Part shown: positions 1 to 13,378 of the stretch, in pieces
How the letters are laid out: each line of letters opens with the position of its first letter
Numbering within the stretch: the first letter of the stretch is position 1
Source of the DNA: Cacajao melanocephalus
Taxonomy: Eukaryota; Chordata; Mammalia; Primates; Pitheciidae
DNA: 64,000 nt
Direction: 5' to 3'
Assembly (NCBI GenBank): GCA_963573385.1
Contig: CAUYLG010039451.1
Location: 1 to 64,000 of the forward strand
The notes under the pieces: generated by a model
Seen by the model: the letters and a program-made list of their open reading frames with translations, nothing else
Told to the model about the DNA's origin: nothing
The model's database searches: none
Program-made: the position numbers and the translations under genes

Positions 1-1350
1 CGTTTTCCATCTTGGATTCATTCTCCCTGTCACATTCAGGTATGCCGATCAAGCGTAGATTAGGTCTTTTCACATAATCCCAAAGTTCTTGGAGGCTTTG
101 TTGATTTCTTTTCACTCTTTTTTCTCTAATCTTGCCTTCCCGTTTTATTTCGTTGATTTGATCTTCTATCTCTGATATCCTTTCTTCTGCTTGATATTCG
201 GCTGTTGAAACTTGTGTATGCCTCGCGAAGTTCTCGTGCTGTGTTTTTCAGCTCCATCAAGTTGTTTATGTTCTTCTCTAAGCTTGTTATTCTAGTTAGC
301 ATTTCATCTAACCTTTTTTCAAGGTTCTTAGTTTCTTTGCATTGGGTTAGAACATGGTCTTTTAACTCAGAGAAGTTTTTATTAACCCCCTTCTGAAGGC
401 TGCGTCTGTCAATTCATCAGATTCATTCTCTTTTTTTGTTCCCTTGATAGTGAGGAGTTGTGATCCCTGGGAGGAGAAGAGGTGTTCTGTTCTTTGATGG
501 TTTCAACCTTTTTGCACTGTTTTTTTCCTATCTTCGAGGATTTATCTCCCTTTAATCTTTGAAATTGGTGATTTCAGGAGGAGTCTCTGAGTGGACGTTT
601 TTGTCTGTTAAGGTTGGAGCTGTATCTTTTTTGGCCTGTGGAGGGCGTTGCTGGGCTCTCTTGGGTTCAGTCAGGTTGTTGGGTGGGTGGTCCTTCCCTG
701 GAGTTTGTTTGCAGGTGAGATTGGCCCCGCCTTCCCAATGGTGTCTCTCCTTCCCCAGCTGGATCTTCCTGGTTGGGGTGAAGCTGGTATATTTGCTGCC
801 AAGCTCTCTAGGGAGGGCTTCATTTTGAGTTCTGTGGAGGTGGGGCCTACCAGGCCTTATGATCTGTTTCCCTGCTTTCAACTCTGCCTCCCTCGGTGGG
901 ACTGTCCATCTCGTTGGCATTAGTCCAAACTGCTGCCCAGGTCCCTGTGATAACTTGCCACGCCTGGCGGTAGCCACTACTCAGATTTCATTGACTACCC
1001 ATGGCGCCCCACCATCTGGCAGGGCTCTCGTGGACCGTGGGTTGCAGGAGGGATGAGGTAAGCACAGAATCCGAATTGGAGCACCAAGGGAGTTAGGTCC
1101 CCTGACACTCCGAGCTGGCTGCATGTTTCAGGTGGGGACGCGCCCCTGCCTTGATTTGCCCCCCTCGGTGGCTCTTGCCCTGTAGCTCCTTCCCTGGGCC
1201 CATTTTCAGTGCCCTGTCAGTCCCACAGAAATGAACCCGGCACCTCGTTTGGAATTGTTAAGTCCTCTAGCCCTCTGTGTCTCATTCACTGGGAGTTGCA
1301 TTCCTGTGCTGGCTTCTCTCGGCCATCTTCGCACCCCTCCCACCCCCCGC
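1..1350 (-). mobile_element. Young L1, 5' UTR and start of ORF1 (runs off left edge)
   Basis: On the minus strand the element begins near 1350 with a GC-rich leader containing GCGAAGATGGCCGAGAGAAG, the AAGATGGCC block that binds YY1 at the L1 5' end. The leader runs about 0.9 kb and still holds many CpG. From about 450 down to 1 the sequence aligns with the ORF1 coiled-coil region of the L1 at 14.4 kb (GAGAAGAACATAAACAACTT, GTGAAAAGACCTAATCTACG). ORF1 is already broken: a one-base loss after the FRR codons brings in an early stop. It lies in the sense direction relative to CEP128. The remainder is outside the window. Confidence 0.88.
1325..1337 (-). promoter_or_regulatory. YY1-type motif at L1 5' end
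   Basis: The minus strand reads GAAGATGGCCGAG, matching the conserved AAGATGGCC YY1 site found just inside the 5' end of primate L1 elements, where it helps set the transcription start. Position fits: about 15-25 bases from the element edge. Confidence 0.5.
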
Positions 1351-3089
1351 AGTGTCTTTAATAACCATCAAGATTTCTTCCTCTCCTTTTTTTTTCTTAA
1401 AGAATACTGAAGCTTGCATTTATTCTTATGAAAGCATATTTTTTAAGCTTAAAAATGAATGTCCAAATAAAATAACATGTACATAACAAGCACCTCCTAG
1501 GTGTTTTTCCTAAAATGTATTGAATATTGCTTGATCAACATTAAACAACAAAATGAATTGAGTCAATAAGCAATTTAAATGCTGATGTAAGAGAAACTAA
1601 ATGAAAACAAACCCAGACATTCACTGTATCTTCCCTTTTAGGGCCAACCAAAGCCAGCTAAGACTGCTTAACTGCAAGCAAGGCACTGAAACAAATGTGA
1701 TACAGAACTTTCATGTGGCCTATTCCATTGGCTTTTTACACCTCAACCAATGGTATACATTATTTAGCCTGATACCAACACTATAGGGATCACTCACACC
1801 TGTGGAAGTAAATGTAATCAAGCTAATAGTAAAGGATTTTAATAGAAAGTGCAGAACACATTTGTTTTCTCCTCTAGACCCTTAGAGTTATCAACCCCTC
1901 AGTGAGTTAAGGATGAAATGGCAGGCCTTTTAATCAAGTCCAAGTCAGGGGTGGGTACAACTTGGAAACTTTGACTTACTCCTGGAATTCACTTAAAATC
2001 AACCTCTTTGATTGTAAAAAGTTGGTAGGAAAGTCGTTGCCAATAGAATCGTTTCAAAAAAAGCCTCGCCATAGCTGTGTCCTAATTCAGAAAGTAAAAA
2101 CCGGAAGTACTTCTGTCCACCTTTATTTTTTCCCCTCTCTCTGCCACAGCTGCACATATAAATGCAGCCACTCCCTTCTCATTGTATATTCACTTCATTT
2201 TTACATTCTAAACTTTTTTCTTAACATCTGATATCATGTTTCATAAATGGGAAGCACTGTTACTTCTGCCTACTCTCTGTAAGAGTCAAGTACTGCTCTG
2301 GGCTTAATGACTACATGTGATTCAACTAAACATACCTTAAATGAAAACTCCTAAAATGTATCATTTGCCTTCAACCATTTTATAATTTTTATTTATTTAT
2401 TTATTTTTACAAAGACGGGAATCTGACAGGAAATTACTCATAACATCCTAGTTAGTGTTTACTTAGAGTATCTGGTTTAAATTTGCTTCCAAATTAATGT
2501 GTGGTGGCTACAACTTAATTCTACTCACACAACTTAAAATAGCTGTAGCACCAAAAAAAAGACCACAATCTGCCTAAAAATGGCCTAAAGTGTAAACATT
2601 AAAGTAAATGCTGGAAGTCAATAGCTCAGTTGCTTCTATTTTTCTGATTTCTCTAGGAAAATCTGAAGTCAGAAAATTCTGCCTGCTATCATCAAATACC
2701 TCTTAGTCAAAAATATGACAATGTGATTTTGCAAAGTGGTGAGGACTTCATAGAATAGGCATCTGACAATCATATATATTTTTCCACATCATCAAAAAAT
2801 AGCAATTCTAAACAGATGGTTACATTAGAAACACAAAGTTTAAAAACACTGATTCACTTTTTCCTCTCACAGATATCTTTTATGTGGAAAGTTCAGGTTT
2901 TAATTAAATTTTTCTAACAAAATCATTGATGACTCACATTCCAAAATTTGTCAGACTAAAAAATAAAAGAGTAAATGGTAATTTGTTGAATGTAATAACC
3001 CTAAAGTTAAATTCAATGCTAAGAGTTCAATGAAAAGACACAAATGCGAATCATTTTGTTGGCAATAAAGGAGAAGAATATAAGGAATG
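1351..3089. other. Intron, no feature recognised
   Basis: AT-rich unique-looking sequence. It contains a short (TTTA)n run near 2385-2407. Nothing else stands out. Confidence 0.5.
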
Positions 3090-3240
3090 CATGCTCATAT
3101 CCCGTTTCTACCATGTTTCTATGCAATGTTGAGCAAGTCACTATATTCTCTCAACTTCGGTTTCCACCATCTGTAAAAATGGGCACCATAAATACACTTG
3201 CAAGTGTGAATTGTAGTTACCATTTTTTAAAGATCCATAT
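3090..3240 (+). repeat. MIR fragment
   Basis: Core and 3' part of a MIR: TTGAGCAAGTCACTATATTC (usual GGGCAAGTTACTTAACCTC) followed by CACCATCTGTAAAAATGGGC (usual TCATCTGTAAAATGGGG). Confidence 0.6.
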
Positions 3241-3629
3241 GTTGTATAAGAAAACGATTTCAAGTGTTTTTATCCAACATAATGACAGCTTTAAAATGTT
3301 ACTATATGTCACTTTATAAATGACTTAAATAAAGCATTTCATGGGAAAGAACAAAAATGCATTTCTATGCATCCTGGTCTATTCAACACAAGTTCCTGTC
3401 AATTGCTATAGCCTTAGATGTCTCATAATCTGTGGTCTTAAAGTATCTCTTAATTGTTTCATTGAAGGTTTTCTCATCTTCTGAAAGAATTAATGGCAGA
3501 AATTAAGTTCCTCTAAAGAGAACTAAGTATAGCTATTGAAATAACTATGTATTAAATGAGATAGCTGGCTATCTCCAATAACACTAGCCAGAAATGGTTC
3601 TTACTGATTCTGATACAATAGAAAGAATA

Positions 3630-3790
3630 GGATTGGTAACCCTGAGTCCTGTTTCCATTTCTACCCAAGGATAGCTGGGAGTTCTTGGGTAAGTCACTTA
3701 ATTCTTTGTGCTAGAACCTCATCTGTAAAATAAGGTATTGGGAGTTGACCTTGTGTTTAAGATTATGTTTCATCTGACCTTATGTTTAAA
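3630..3790 (+). repeat. MIR fragment
   Basis: TTCTTGGGTAAGTCACTTAA and CTCATCTGTAAAATAAGG follow the MIR order. The 3' end fades into unique sequence near 3790. Confidence 0.6.
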
Positions 3791-3825
3791 ATTCTTATAC
3801 ACTTTAAAATAACACTGATACCAGA

Positions 3826-4610
3826 TGTTTTGGGGAATTAATGATATGGATAGTACACATGGAAATAATGGGTACAAGAGGTGGCAGTTGTCTGGCAAAG
3901 GCCGTACCCACAAATCTGGAAACCCATGTCCCTAAACGAGAACAAAAATTCCTGTTTTTGTGCCTGAAAGTTGCCTTTTGGCCCACCTACCTCCCTATCC
4001 TGTACCCATAGAAACCGCAAACTCCTGGCTCCATGAGCAGAAAAGAAGATAAACAAAAAGGCATAAGAATGGCAGAACAGCGTGACAGACAAGAGAGAAG
4101 GAGTGTCTGAACATCGAGAGGAGTTGGGTTGGAGACAGTTAGAGAGACAGGCCGCTGGACGGCCAAACTCCAGGGGAAGATCATCTTCCCATTCCATCCC
4201 CCTTCCAGCACCCCATCCATCCTGCTGACAGCCACCTCCACCACTCAGTAAAACCCCCACATTCATCCTTCAAATACATGTGTGAACTGACTCTTCCTGG
4301 ATGCTGGACAGGACCTGGGTACCAAGAGAGCACTGAGCTGGTTAACACTTAAGCCATCTGGGGATGGCAAGGCTAAAAGAGCACACTGTGACACATGCCT
4401 ACGAGGCTTCAGGAGTCATAGACACCCATCTCTGGATGATGCTGTGGGGCCGGATCCCAGAGGTACTTGCCCCAGCTCCTGCACCTGCCCGACTGTGTGC
4501 TCCCCCTCCCGTAAGAGGTTTCAGAGTACATGGCAGCCAAAAAGACAAGCTACACACCCCTGTCACGCATCCTGTGAGGGGGTCAGGTAACTCCCCCATT
4601 TCATTATCAG
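3826..4610 (+). mobile_element. Solo LTR, class I endogenous retrovirus (LTR12/HERV9-like)
   Basis: A roughly 0.78 kb block, more GC-rich than the intron around it, looks like a gammaretroviral-type LTR. Near 4195-4255 it has CAGCCACCTCCACCACTCAG followed by TAAAACCCCCACATTCATCC, a polyadenylation region like that of LTR12. Further on come GTTAACACTTAAGCCATCTG and a closing GGGGGTCAGGTAACTCCCCC. Edges are approximate and I found no convincing target duplication. Short open frames inside it on both strands are not genes. LTRs of this type often keep promoter activity, but nothing here proves it. The family name is from memory. Confidence 0.55.
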
Positions 4611-6370
4611 CTTCGCCTCAGTAATCCAGTGGTAACTTGTAAACTCTGAGACAATACTTATTATAGAAAAGCTAACACATAGATTTTTCTGGAGCAGAAA
4701 ACCTGAAAAACTACTGAAGAATCTTGCAACATTGTCAAGGCTAGCTAACTAAAAGGTGTAAGACAGCATCTCTTGTAACAGAGGAAGCTTCTTATATATG
4801 TAAAATGAAAACAATCAGTAAAACCAAATTATTCCTTCACTAACACTGGAAAATAAATGTCTTTGTTATATTTGTGTTCAACTTAGGAAAACAATCTCAT
4901 AATATTTCTATCATTTCCTTTACATATTTCTGTCATTGTGTATAAATACATCTGCATAAAATATTGTATATATTATTTGATAAAACAGCCATATTTATAA
5001 AATATAAGGATGAAGAAAGATGTAGTATAAAGGGAATAATCTATAAAATAATGTCAATTTTCAGTATTAACTATTTTTAAAATATACAAAAAAGTTCAAA
5101 ATTAAAATCAACTTTTCTTTTAATATATCTACTACAAAATTACTTGTATCTTTACAAAGATAGCCAATGTCATTTATAAATTCATAGCTATTTGCATAAG
5201 AATTTTTTAAAAATTATATCAGATGTAGATCTGTATAGATCAGACATTTAAAACCTTAGTTATGTAAACTTTAATGCTGACTGGTTAAGCAAAAATGATT
5301 TAATTATGCACTAACTCTCATTGATTCAATTCCAGTGAAACCAATAAAAATATATTTCTGATAGAATGAACAGGTAAATGTCAGGAAAATCAAATGATTA
5401 ACATTTAAAACAAAAGAAGAAATAAACTATTTCACTGTAAAATGTAAGCAAAAGGAATAATACATTTTAATGATACCATGGATGGGAGAAAAGTCTTTCT
5501 GTAATATTTCAGGGTAGCTTTTTTGCCCTGGTTAGAAGCTCATAATAAAGTACCAAATGGATACGCAAAAATCTGTGGGTTGCATAGCGCTTGTTCTCTT
5601 TGTCATGTAAAACTGAAAAATAACCTTTGACAAAGCAAAATCAGATGTTGGAAAAAATGCATTTTAATACCACATATCACCACTGAATGCATAAGGAAAA
5701 TATGCTAAAGTCAGTTATTCTGTGGATATTTAGCAACAGCCGTGTTCTACCACTGTTTAATGCTATCACTGATGCTAATGATTTATATAAATTTTGATGC
5801 AGTTTTAATATTTCTTAGCTTATCGGGTACTAATAACACGACATGAAACATATCTAAAACAAATCACACAGTCAAAATAATAGCAAGGCTTTAAAAAAAG
5901 GTTGTATGTATTGGTAGCCTCAGTAACATCACACACTGATGTTGGAGATAGGCATGCAAAGTGCCACTTTTTTAGGCAAATCAGAAAGCTCCACGCCCTA
6001 CCAGCCACCCCTTTTGATTATAGCTGGGCTGGCCCTTCAATTCATAAGGCCTCATTTATCAAGTTCACTGCATTGCTTACATTGTAATTTTCAGGCTACT
6101 AGTCACTGGGTTTTCCTTCCTTGAAAACATATTTTTATTTTGTTTTCTTGCTTTTATCTGCCATAGACTGGCCCCTTTATACATATGTGTATGTGTATCC
6201 ATATTTCTTTACATTTATACATAAACGTAGGTGTCAGGCTCTGTGCCTGGTCTTGGAGATGGAAATGTGACCAAAATGTAATTCCTCTCCTCAAATATCA
6301 AGCATAATTATAAAACTGCCTACCTGTTTGGTTTGCTTAACACATGTCCTTTCAATATTACTTGCTGATG
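4611..6370. other. Intron, no feature recognised
   Basis: AT-rich sequence without coding or repeat signature I can name. Confidence 0.45.
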
Positions 6371-6413
6371 AACCTGCCAGCTCTTTTCATACGTGTGCCT
6401 CCTTTGTGAATCA
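6371..6413 (+). repeat. 43-bp block repeated at 19458-19500
   Basis: AACCTGCCAGCTCTTTTCAT and the following 23 bases match 19458-19500 at 41 of 43 positions in the same orientation. The mismatches are T/C at 6390 and A/G at 6410. The flanks here look like ordinary unique intron, so this copy is probably the original. Confidence 0.75.
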
Positions 6414-6627
6414 ACTGTTTCAAATGATTCAACGTAGTCTGGTTCTAAACTTCCAATCAGCAAAGTTCTGTGGCTTTATTATTAGGTAAATCCTAGGTAC
6501 ATTCTTTTTATTACTACCACATCATTAGGCTGACCATAGGCAGTCATTCCATACATGCCAATCAGTTGACTGCTTGGTTGAACCAGTAGTCCACATATAT
6601 TTGGAAACATAACAATAACAAAATAAT

Positions 6628-6848
6628 GGCAGCTACCACTAACTGATTTCTTATTAGATACCAGATACCATGCCAAGCACTTTACATATGTTCTCACACT
6701 TAATCCTAAAAAAAGGTATTATTATGCCTATTTAAAGGATGATAAAACTGAGACTTTGAGTTTTAAATAACTTGCCTAAAGCCACACAGATAGAAAAAAA
6801 TTCAAACTCAAAGTTTTGCCCATAATCGTTATTGCTATACTACCTCTC
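6628..6848 (-). repeat. MIR
   Basis: Minus-orientation MIR: ATACCATGCCAAGCACTTTACATATG, then CACACTTAATCCT, GATAAAACTGAG and ACTTGCCTAAAGCCACACAG in the expected order. Confidence 0.75.
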
Positions 6849-7020
6849 AAAGAGAAAGTCCCTATCTGTAGTTAGCTCAATCCAACAAAATTTGATTCAT
6901 AGCTAACTAAACTAAAGATTGGATCAACACAAACAGGTAAATCACTCTAAAGCACATAGCAATCAAGTATACCAAAAATAAATATTAAAGATTAGAAAGC
7001 ATATAAACTACATATACATA

Positions 7021-7023
<3 letters not shown>

Positions 7024-7065
<42 letters not shown>
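7024..7065. repeat. (GT)n microsatellite, about 21 units
   Basis: Pure GT run of about 42 bases, long and uninterrupted enough to be polymorphic. Confidence 0.95.
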
Positions 7066-7067
<2 letters not shown>

Positions 7068-7388
7068 CATTAAGATTTTATACCATTTTAGGCTACAGAC
7101 ACCATCTTTTCTCTCCGTTAGCACCCATTGTCAGTACTTGAGTATACAGTTAGTCAACGACAAACCTGTATCTTAATTCTGTCCTATCCTCAACATCCAG
7201 CACAATGCCTGCCAAATAGCAGATGATCAATACATAGCAATACTATAAAATCATTAACTCTTAAAGCTCTGTTCTGAAGTGAATGCCTCACTTATATGAA
7301 TGTGTGATAACACATGCATCTGAAATATCATAAATAGAATCTGTGATGAAGCATTTATTTTAAGTAAGCAAGGTATACTTGACATTTT

Positions 7389-7609
7389 GGCTCACTGCAA
7401 CCTCTTCTCCTCCACCCAGTTCAAGTGATTCTCCTGCCTGAGCCACCTGAATAGCTGGGATTACAGGTGCCCATCACCACACCTGGCTGATATTTGTCTT
7501 TTTAGCAGAAATGAGGTTTCACCATGTTGGCCAGGCTGGTCTCGAACTCCTGACCTCAAGTGATCTGCCCACCTTGGCCTCCCAAAGTGCTAGGATTACA
7601 GGTGTCAGC
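7389..7609 (-). mobile_element. Alu, partial (older type)
   Basis: Minus-strand Alu running from GGCTCACTGCAACCTC to the 5' end CCAAAGTGCTAGGATTACAG. The A-tail end of the right arm is missing. Many changes from consensus suggest an old copy. Confidence 0.88.
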
Positions 7610-8406
<797 letters not shown>

Positions 8407-8779
8407 TATGAGTAGTTTTATGGCAGCCCACCCAGTGCTAATTCCTTTCACCATAGATTTTAGTAACCCTGATTGAGGACATATGTGCATTCATTTGTCC
8501 CATGTATATACTGTCTTATCCTATTATCTATACTTTCATGGTCATTTTTTCCATTTCACTTCTATTACCTTCAATTTCAAATCCCTTCATGATGTGGGTG
8601 GAAGACAGAGAAAACAAATTTAAATATTCCGTCATCTATTCTTAGTTGACTTTTTGCCACAAGAGAACCTCAGAAGTAGTGACTTCTAAAAATATCTACT
8701 ATATCCAACACCTGATATATGGAAGTCACTCAATAATTTTACACATCTACTCAAAGGAAAGCAGTGAGCCTGGTGTGGA

Positions 8780-9365
8780 TGTACCAAAGTTACAACCTTC
8801 TCACTATGAGAATTAACAGTCACAGTGCCTACCACGTAAGTGAACACTTAACCGTTACATATTTTAAGCCTCAGTTTTGTCACAGATTAAAAGGGATCAA
8901 TAAAACCTAACTGCTATAGACTGAACATGTATATTTCCCAAATTCATAGTTGAAACCTAATCTCCAGTGTGATGATATTTGAGGGTGGGACCCTTGGGAA
9001 GTGATTAGGTCATAAGGGTAGAACCCTCATGAATAGGATTAATGTCCTTATAATAGAGACCCCAGAGAGCTCTCTCTTCGCTTCCTGATGTGAAGACACA
9101 GCAAGAAGAAGCATCTATGAACCAGAAAGCCTGCCCTCACCAGACACTGATTGTGCCAGCACCTTGATCTTGGACTTCCCAGCCTCCAGAACCATGAGAA
9201 ATAAATTTCTGTTGTTTTTATTCCATCCAATCTATAGCATCCTGTTATAGCAGCTCAGACTAAGACACTAACCCAAAGAGTTGTAAGGATTAAATGATGA
9301 GTAGACATAGGTAAATCAGTTGGCATAAATATCTGACATAGAGTAGATCCTCAATAAATCATCAT
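8780..9365 (+). repeat. MIR split by a MaLR LTR
   Basis: Left part ends with AGCCTCAGTTTTGTCACAGATTAAAAGG. The right part resumes at 9268 with GAGTTGTAAGGATTAAATGA, then GGCATAAATATCTGACATAG and TCCTCAATAAATC. Removing 8912-9267 and one CTAAC restores a continuous MIR. Confidence 0.75.
8912..9267 (+). mobile_element. Solo LTR, ERVL-MaLR (MST-like)
   Basis: A 356-bp LTR starting TGCTATAGACTGAACATG and ending CAGACTAAGACA, with GTGATTAGGTCATAAGGGT, TGGACTTCCCAGCCTCCAGA and GAGAAATAAATTTCTGTTG in the order of MST LTRs. It is flanked by a perfect 5-bp duplication, CTAAC at 8907-8911 and 9268-9272, as expected for ERVL-type integration. The AATAAA within the LTR is its own polyadenylation signal. 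It lies antisense to CEP128 and about 370 bp upstream (in window coordinates) of exon C. Confidence 0.85.
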
Positions 9366-9634
9366 TCCTTTCTTTTCTACTTCATCTCTAAATTCCTATT
9401 CTGAGAAACAGAAAAAGATTAAAATCAAATTTTTGCACTTCAAATGTATTAGAAGCTGAATGAGTGGTTGAAAGAATAAAAGTCACAGCATTCTAATAAA
9501 CTGTCATTTTTTTTGGTACCAATATAACTTTCTGTGAAAGACTACAATTATCATTTATTAATATATAAAATATATTCTAGAAGAAATTAAAATTGAAATT
9601 AGAATTTGAAATTAGAATTCACTCATATTTTTAC

Positions 9635-9799
9635 CCTTTCTTCTAGTTGATCCTTCAAACACTGATATTTTAGCTTCAGTTTTTTGTTCTCATTTTCATT
9701 CTGGGTTAATTCCTCTGTCAGTCTGTCACACTGTGATTTCAACTTCTCCAGCTGACAACGATGAACTTTAGCCATATTCTTCTCTTCTAAACTTTCAGC
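9635..9799 (-). CDS. CEP128: CEP128 coding exon C (55 codons)
   Basis: The exon is 165 bases, 55 codons, from AESLEEKNMAKVHRCQLEKL to CLKDQLEER. It has an excellent acceptor, a long T/C tract ending TTTTTCTCAG, and a donor AGG|GTAAAA. Both ends are between codons. Read-through past the donor gives VKI and a stop, so no extended isoform is expected here. The composition continues the coiled coil of exon B (QNENENKKLKLKYQCL). From memory the human residues at two positions are I for V and G for C in MAKVHRCQ, so this is a diverged primate copy with an intact frame. The next exon downstream would lie below 9635, and I did not find it in 1-9634. Confidence 0.92.
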
Positions 9800-9944
9800 C
9801 TGAGAAAAAGAGAAGGAAAAAAGAGAAAGTCCACTAGCCATAGCCAAAATACGCCAAAGAAATTACATATTTTAAAACACATCGAGATTTTAGCTCTTCA
9901 AAGCATTCATATATAAACATTAAACAAACAGGAAATGTTCTTTG

Positions 9945-10080
9945 CATTTATTCAATCGCTCATCAGTGTTTACCAAGCATTTACGAAGTGATGGATACTG
10001 GACTAGATGTAAAAATAACAAATATAAACAGTAAGAGAGGCAGATGCAACAATCTATTTGACAACATTGAATGAGAAGTG
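9945..10080 (-). repeat. L2/MIR-like fragment
   Basis: TTTACCAAGCATTTACGAAG then GATACTGGACTAGATGTAAA resembles the L2 3' end in reverse orientation. Highly diverged. Confidence 0.4.
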
Positions 10081-10539
10081 CCTATCAAAGGTGTAAGCTG
10101 GATATTTTGGAACTCCAAAGAAGAGACACCAGCTCTGATAAGAGGGGAAGGAGTTATTAGAGAAGTGTCCCAAAAGGGAAATACTAGGAGATGTTACTGA
10201 TAAGTTCCCCGGTCTATAAATGGGACTTAACATTCCCGTTCGACTTCACTCCTCGTTTCTATGAAATAACTGTGTACTTTTTATATAAGTCATTATCAAT
10301 ACTACTTTTATGGGGCTAAAAAGTATTATGAAGTGTAACAACCAAGAAACTACAAACGTAATATGAAAAAGTTTACCAGTGATTTTTTTCAACATCAGTA
10401 GTATAGTAAAATACCTATTTATTGATCTTTAGGGTATAACCAGAATCAGCTTTAAAAAAATAAACTCTGGGAATAATCTATTCTATATAGGGAATTCAGT
10501 AAAGATTTATCAGGTATGTGAACTTAAAGAATTTTAAAA

Positions 10540-10790
10540 TAACAATAATTAAACACCATGTGCCAGACAATGCTCTAAGACCTTTTGGTATATACTTGTT
10601 CCTCATCCTCACAACAACCTGTGAGAATGAAATAAGGTATTACTATTGCCCTTATTGCAATAAGAAGAAGAAATAAAAGAAAGCTAATCACCTGCCAAAG
10701 ATACACAGTGAGTAAATGCAGAGTCAGGATTTGAACCCAGGAATTCTTTCTAATGTCCATGCTTTCAGCTACGCCACACTGCCTCCCAAA
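10540..10790 (-). repeat. MIR
   Basis: Minus-orientation MIR, nearly complete: CATGTGCCAGACAATGCTCTAAG, CCTCACAACAACCTGTGAGA, CACCTGCCAAAGATACACAG, GAGTCAGGATTTGAACCCAG, then CTACGCCACACTGCCTC. Confidence 0.85.
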
Positions 10791-11540
10791 AGGTACAGTT
10801 TCTTCAGGTTTTAAAAATCAACTTGGTGCAACTAGAAATGCTAACAAAACACACCTACCAGTTGCTAACAGTCTGTAAGCAATCACATTTAATCTGTTTA
10901 AAATATGTTTTATTGCCTAAAATATACGTTTATTTTTACAAGTTTATTATATGAGTTTAATTAGGTATGTAGGAACATAATCAATGGAAACAGTTTCCTG
11001 AAAGAAACAAGTTTTGTGAGTTTTAGACAAAATCTGTATTTTATTTACCCCACAAAATTCATCTAGGACCTGATGCCACATTAAATTGACAAAGAAACTG
11101 ATTTTTTTATGAGCGATCCTATATTCACAGCCCAAAAAAAATTTACAAAATAAAGTCTCTCACCAGGAAAATCGTCCAATTACGATTTTAAGTTTCAGTA
11201 GAATGCTTTCACCTTTCTTTATGTCCTATCAAAAGCACAGGTAAATACAAAGAATTTCCCCCTAAAGTCAGTAGTGTTCTGCAGCCAGCTCACAAGCACT
11301 GTCAAAAGCCAGCTGTGCTCTTCTCTTCCCGAGTTCATCCCTCTCCAATGACGTCTCATTTGTAGCTTGAAATCAGCCAAGAAAGGGATATTCAGAACCA
11401 CCAAACTTGGCAAATGCTATAAACCAAGGGTTTTCTACCTACAGGAAGCTTGTTTTCAAATATTTAGCAGCACACCAATACTGAAGCTTGACTAACAACT
11501 TACTTATTATTGTGGTTTTTATTACATTTATCTTTCATTT
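10791..11540. other. Intron, no feature recognised
   Basis: Unique-looking AT-rich sequence between two MIR copies. Confidence 0.45.
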
Positions 11541-11700
11541 TAGAATTTACAAAGTGATGTTTTGTGCACAACAACCCAGTGATACAGAAGGACATTACTA
11601 TTCCTATGTTAACAGTGAGGCATAAAAAAGTGAAATAACTTGACCAAGATCATCTGGTCAGCAAATGGTAAAAATACAGAACTCCAATCCTTCATATTTT
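11541..11700 (-). repeat. MIR fragment
   Basis: ACAACAACCCAGTGATACAG, CAGTGAGGCATAAAAAAGTG and ATAACTTGACCAAGATCATC follow MIR in reverse orientation. Confidence 0.6.
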
Positions 11701-12489
11701 CATTCCAAAAAAAGGCTCTACAAAATGATTTTGTTGAAATTATAATGAGGTGATAGACCAATATCCTGAAAATATTAATAGCAGATAGACCATGTCATTA
11801 AAACAGTTTAAATTTAAAAACAGGTATGAGGGCGTGATTCTAGACAGAGCAAAAAAATAGAACTAATTTGTACAGAGAAAAAATATGGATGACTTATCAG
11901 AGCTTTTTAGACTCAAAAATGTAATAAACTTAGGCTGAAAGACACAAAAATATAACATGTACAGAGCCACTTGTTTAAAACCTTATTGTGTGCACAATTC
12001 AACATACTACATCTCCTATGATGGCCTTTGCTATCAACTCATTTTAATTAATATAAATAAGTAAAAAGTATGGATATATTAATAAAATAGCATGAGGTGG
12101 TGATTGTTCCTTAAGGGTAAATTGTTTGGCTTCAAAAGAAACTGCTAGGCTCACACAATCTCTGGTCATTCTTCCAACTCCTGTGCAAGCTCAATACCAC
12201 ATTAGGAAATAGCTTTAACACCCCTCCTAGATCTCAATATTTCAAATTAAAAAAAAAAAAGTTCAAAGGTTTCAAAAGATCCATGGAAGGCATAAAAATT
12301 CTAAATTCTTTACACATAGGGAATTTACTAAAACTTTGTTATCATCTCAAAACAAATGAACTCAAAGCACTTCCTTAAGAAAAAATGAGGAAATCAATTT
12401 TGCCACATTACATGGAGAAATCTAAACCAAACAGATCATAAAGCAAGGCAGGAGCAAATGGTCTGATTTCTAGCTTTTTAAACATTTCA

Positions 12490-12600
12490 ACTTATATCCA
12501 CTGAGTATCTTCTATATGTCCGGAACATTATGCTAGATACCATAAGGGATACAAAATGGCTTAGATCTAATGCCTGTCCCTGTAGAGACTTATGAACAGG
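12490..12600 (-). repeat. L2-like fragment
   Basis: CCACTGAGTATCTTCTATAT, GTCCGGAACATTATGCTAGA and CCATAAGGGATACAAAATGG resemble the reversed L2 3' end. Confidence 0.5.
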
Positions 12601-13351
12601 CAACAAACCAAACCACAAGGCAGCCTAAATGTGCTGTATCTGAGGCACCAACAAAGACCTACAGAAACACAGAGGACCAAGAGATTAGCCCCATCTCAGT
12701 TGAGATTTATTCCAACTACAGTGGATCCATAAAAGAAGTAAAAATTTGGGCCTTAAAGGACTTGGCAGAATTATTCTTCCTGCAGACTAGGAGCCAACTC
12801 AGACGGAGAATGAGCAGTGAAAATTATGCATGGGAATCTATATTTGTATGAGGAATAATGGAGGCATAAAAGGTACTGAATGTACATGAGTAAGGGAGAT
12901 CCATTTCAAGAGGGTCTGGACTGGAGTGGAGACTTTGTTACAGAGACAGTAAATAATCAACGAAGATTTTTCAGGAGAAAGTGACATACTCAGATATATA
13001 TTTTGGGAAAGGAAATCAGATAGTATCTGAAGGCTGAAAGAGAGGAGTTGGGGGAAGAGAAAGGAACTAGGGGGACGTAGGGAAGTTCCTTAGAAGTATG
13101 ACTCGGTTGTCCAAGTTAGCAGTCTGCATTCTGTTTTCTAGTATGACAAATGATGTACTATCCATATGCCAATGTATCCATTAGCAAATGCAATTACTAT
13201 GAAGCAACCTATACCTCTATTACACTATTTCTCACTGAAGAATGCATATCTGAATGTGAGAATTATGGCCTTATAGAGATGATCTTGATCTTGCTCTAAC
13301 TGAAAAAAATATTACTAACCCTGACCATTGTGTGGATTATCAAACAATCTA
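12601..13351. other. Intron, no feature recognised
   Basis: May include more diverged L2 up to about 12870. No gene seen. Confidence 0.4.
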
Positions 13352-13365
13352 AATAATGGTGACAA
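13352..13365 (+). repeat. Target-site duplication, left copy
   Basis: AATAATGGTGACAA, repeated as AATAATGGTGATAA at 19651-19664 (13 of 14). It brackets the whole compound L1 insertion. Confidence 0.75.
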
Positions 13366-13378
13366 AGAGGGAGGGAGT

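Noticed and set aside
552..977. 141-codon open frame on the minus strand
   Set aside because: It is in the GC-rich 5' UTR of the left-edge L1, where chance open frames are common.
3838..4266. 142-codon open frame on the minus strand
   Set aside because: Chance frame within an LTR.
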